Source: Candidatus Margulisiibacteriota bacterium (GTDB lineage Bacteria > Margulisbacteria > Termititenacia > Termititenacales > Termititenacaceae). Taken from it: a stretch of DNA of 12,118 nt. Of this stretch, positions 10,605 through 12,118 are shown one piece after another. The notes under the pieces are model-generated. The model searched no databases, was not told the DNA's origin, and saw nothing but the letters and a program-made list of their open reading frames with translations. Positions within the stretch are counted from its first letter, which is position 1. Each line of letters starts with the position of its first letter. The stretch lies in NCBI GenBank assembly GCA_031267055.1, contig JAIRZV010000031.1:1-12118 (forward strand), given 5' to 3'. The position numbers were made by a program, and so were the translations under genes.

Positions 10605-12118
10605 TAGTCTAATTTAATTAAATTGTTGAAATTGATGTCGATGCCCAACACGCCGACAATTTCGCCGTTTTTGCTGAGCAACGGCTTGGACACCGTGACA
10701 CACAGCTCGCCAATATATTTGGAAACATAAAAATCAGAAACCAAAACTTTTTTGGTGGCGATGACGTCTTTGAACCAGCTGCGGTCGGCAAATTCGCCGC
10801 CCAGCGCGCTGTATTTATTTTCATCTTCCGGCTGCGTGATATTGCGCGTGATTTTGTGGCCTTGGGAGTCGACGACATAAATCAATTTGATAAACGCTTC
10901 ATTGGCGCTGAAATCCTGCAAAACCGGCTCGATAATCACCGGGTCGAGCGTCAGCAGCTCCGCGCGGCACTTGTCCGCCAGACTATTGATGACAGAAATC
11001 GCCAGGCGGCGGCCTTTTTTCTTCAAACCTTCCAGATCGGAATGGAACAAACTCGGCATGTGTTTTTTAGCCTGATCGAGCAGCTCGGCTTCGGAAATCG
11101 TGGACACGCGGTCCTTGGCATACTGCGCCATGACCCATTTGTAAATGCGCTGCAGACGCGGATCGTCTTTGGCGATTTTTCTTTCCTCGGGCAGACGAAA
11201 ATGCTCGTTGATCCAAAAAGCGATGCCGGCCGTGCCGGATTTATCGGTGATCGCCACGGACATCGGGCGGTTGAGCAGTTTACCGGTATCAAAAATATTG
11301 TAGATGCGCTCATTCTTGATCGCGCCGTCCGCGTGTATGCCGGCGCGCGTCGTGTTGAAATCGCGGCCGACAAAAGGCTGATTGGGCGAGATCGGGTCGC
11401 CGAGATCATCATGATAATAACGCGCCACATCGGTGATGATAGTCGTGTCTATGCCGCAGGTGTCGCCGCCATGCATGGAGATGTAATCCATGAGCAACGC
11501 CTCCAGCGGCGCGTTGCCGGTGCGCTCGCCCCAGCCTAGCAAAGTACCGTTGACTGACGCACAGCCGTACAGCCAGGCCGTCGTCGCGTTGACGAGCACT
11601 TTGTGAAAATCATTGTGTCCGTGCCATTCCAGCAACTCCGCGGGCACGCCGACTTCCTCGCGCAGAGCGCGAAAAATCTTAGGCACCGAGCGCGGCAGTG
11701 GCGCATTGGGATACGGCAAGCCGAGACCCAGCGTGTCACAGGCGCGGATTTTTATAGGAATTTTCGCCTGTCGGCTGCGCTCCATGAGCGCCTGCGCGAA
11801 AGGCAGGACAAAACCTTTAAAATCCGCGCGGGTAATATCCTCAAAATGACAGCGCGGCCGTACGCCTTCTGCCAACGCGGCATCCACCACCGCCAAATAA
11901 TCATCCAGCACTTGCCGGCGAGTTTTTTTCAATTTCAAAAAAATATGATAATCCGACGCCGAGGTCAAAATGCCGGTCTCTTTTAAGCCCATCGCTTTAA
12001 CCAATTTAAAATCATCTTTGACCGCGCGGATCCAGCCGGTGATTTCCGGAAACTGATAGCCCAGCTCCAGACATTTTTCCACGGCTTTTTTATCTTTGTC
12101 CGTATAGAGAAAAAACTC
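10604..12118 (-). CDS. Re-citrate-synthase-like HMGL enzyme fused to a Cache-like domain, N-terminus cut by window edge
   Basis: The frame is open to the right edge; the GTG at 12082 is internal, because 12 further in-frame codons precede it without a stop. The 504 residues visible start with the DRE-TIM metallolyase barrel: PEITGWIRAVK, SASDYHIFLKL, PRCHFEDITRADF, IRACDTLGLG, the metal-binding WHGHND, and LLGWGERTGN. These match Re-citrate synthase, which condenses acetyl-CoA with oxaloacetate, more closely than isopropylmalate or homocitrate synthases. The last about 130 residues are a Cache/PDC-like sensor: FIKLIYVVDSQGHKI, ADRSWFKDVIATKKVLVSDF, then VTVSKPLLSKNGEIVGVLGI and DI. No membrane segment links the two parts, so the sensor should be cytosolic and may give allosteric control. 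It is translationally coupled to the BioC-type gene. Confidence 0.8.
   Translation of the reverse strand, partial: EFFLYTDKDKKAVEKCLELGYQFPEITGWIRAVKDDFKLVKAMGLKETGILTSASDYHIFLKLKKTRRQVLDDYLAVVDAALAEGVRPRCHFEDITRADFKGFVLPFAQALMERSRQAKIPIKIRACDTLGLGLPYPNAPLPRSVPKIFRALREEVGVPAELLEWHGHNDFHKVLVNATTAWLYGCASVNGTLLGWGERTGNAPLEALLMDYISMHGGDTCGIDTTIITDVARYYHDDLGDPISPNQPFVGRDFNTTRAGIHADGAIKNERIYNIFDTGKLLNRPMSVAITDKSGTAGIAFWINEHFRLPEERKIAKDDPRLQRIYKWVMAQYAKDRVSTISEAELLDQAKKHMPSLFHSDLEGLKKKGRRLAISVINSLADKCRAELLTLDPVIIEPVLQDFSANEAFIKLIYVVDSQGHKITRNITQPEDENKYSALGGEFADRSWFKDVIATKKVLVSDFYVSKYIGELCVTVSKPLLSKNGEIVGVLGIDINFNNLIKLD

Noticed and set aside
10856..11539. A 227-residue open frame on the plus strand
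   Set aside because: Antisense to the Re-citrate-synthase-like gene; no motif and no ribosome-binding site that would support it.
12080..12082. GTG as the start of the Re-citrate-synthase-like gene
   Set aside because: The same frame continues without a stop to the window edge, there is no ribosome-binding site, and the family has more N-terminal sequence before this point.

Overview
This is a bacterial window, densely coded and without rRNA, tRNA, CRISPR or transposase genes. No gene fixes the taxon. A Re-citrate-synthase-like enzyme (a family known mainly from strict anaerobes) suggests an anaerobe. Extended -10 promoters, several with almost no leader before the start codon, are a recurring style. 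I would place it only as an uncultured anaerobic bacterium.

Layout. (1) 1-3550 is a surface-glycan block: a family 2 glycosyltransferase cut by the left edge (-), a GT-B-like glycosyltransferase (+), a second GT-A-like glycosyltransferase (-), a 32-residue stump of a third glycosyltransferase (+), and a MycE/TylF-like sugar O-methyltransferase (-). By eye, 1000-3550 is more AT-rich than its flanks. (2) 3607-5878 is a compact leftward operon: class III aminotransferase, a SPOUT RNA methyltransferase of the RlmB type lacking the usual N-terminal domain, a 38-residue membrane peptide and a membrane-anchored 149-residue protein. (3) 5920-9778 is an accessory island between housekeeping genes. It holds three toxin-antitoxin-type pairs (VapBC-like PIN, MNT/HEPN, MazEF), an orphan phage-tail-fibre-like gene divergent from a small XRE regulator, and two kinds of debris. 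One is a 5'-end copy of the aminotransferase gene with its promoter. The other is a second fibre/XRE cassette reduced to its two outer ends. (4) 9840-12118 holds a BioC-type methyltransferase overlapping a Re-citrate-synthase-like enzyme that carries a C-terminal Cache-like sensor domain and runs off the right edge.

How the parts relate. The island looks like a site where cassettes arrive, recombine and decay. Its fragments pair with intact relatives in the same window, so part of the history can be read directly. The most unusual protein is the cytosolic enzyme-Cache fusion. The most unusual architecture is the fibre/XRE cassette with its ends-only relative. All family names rest on motif recognition by eye; no database search was run.
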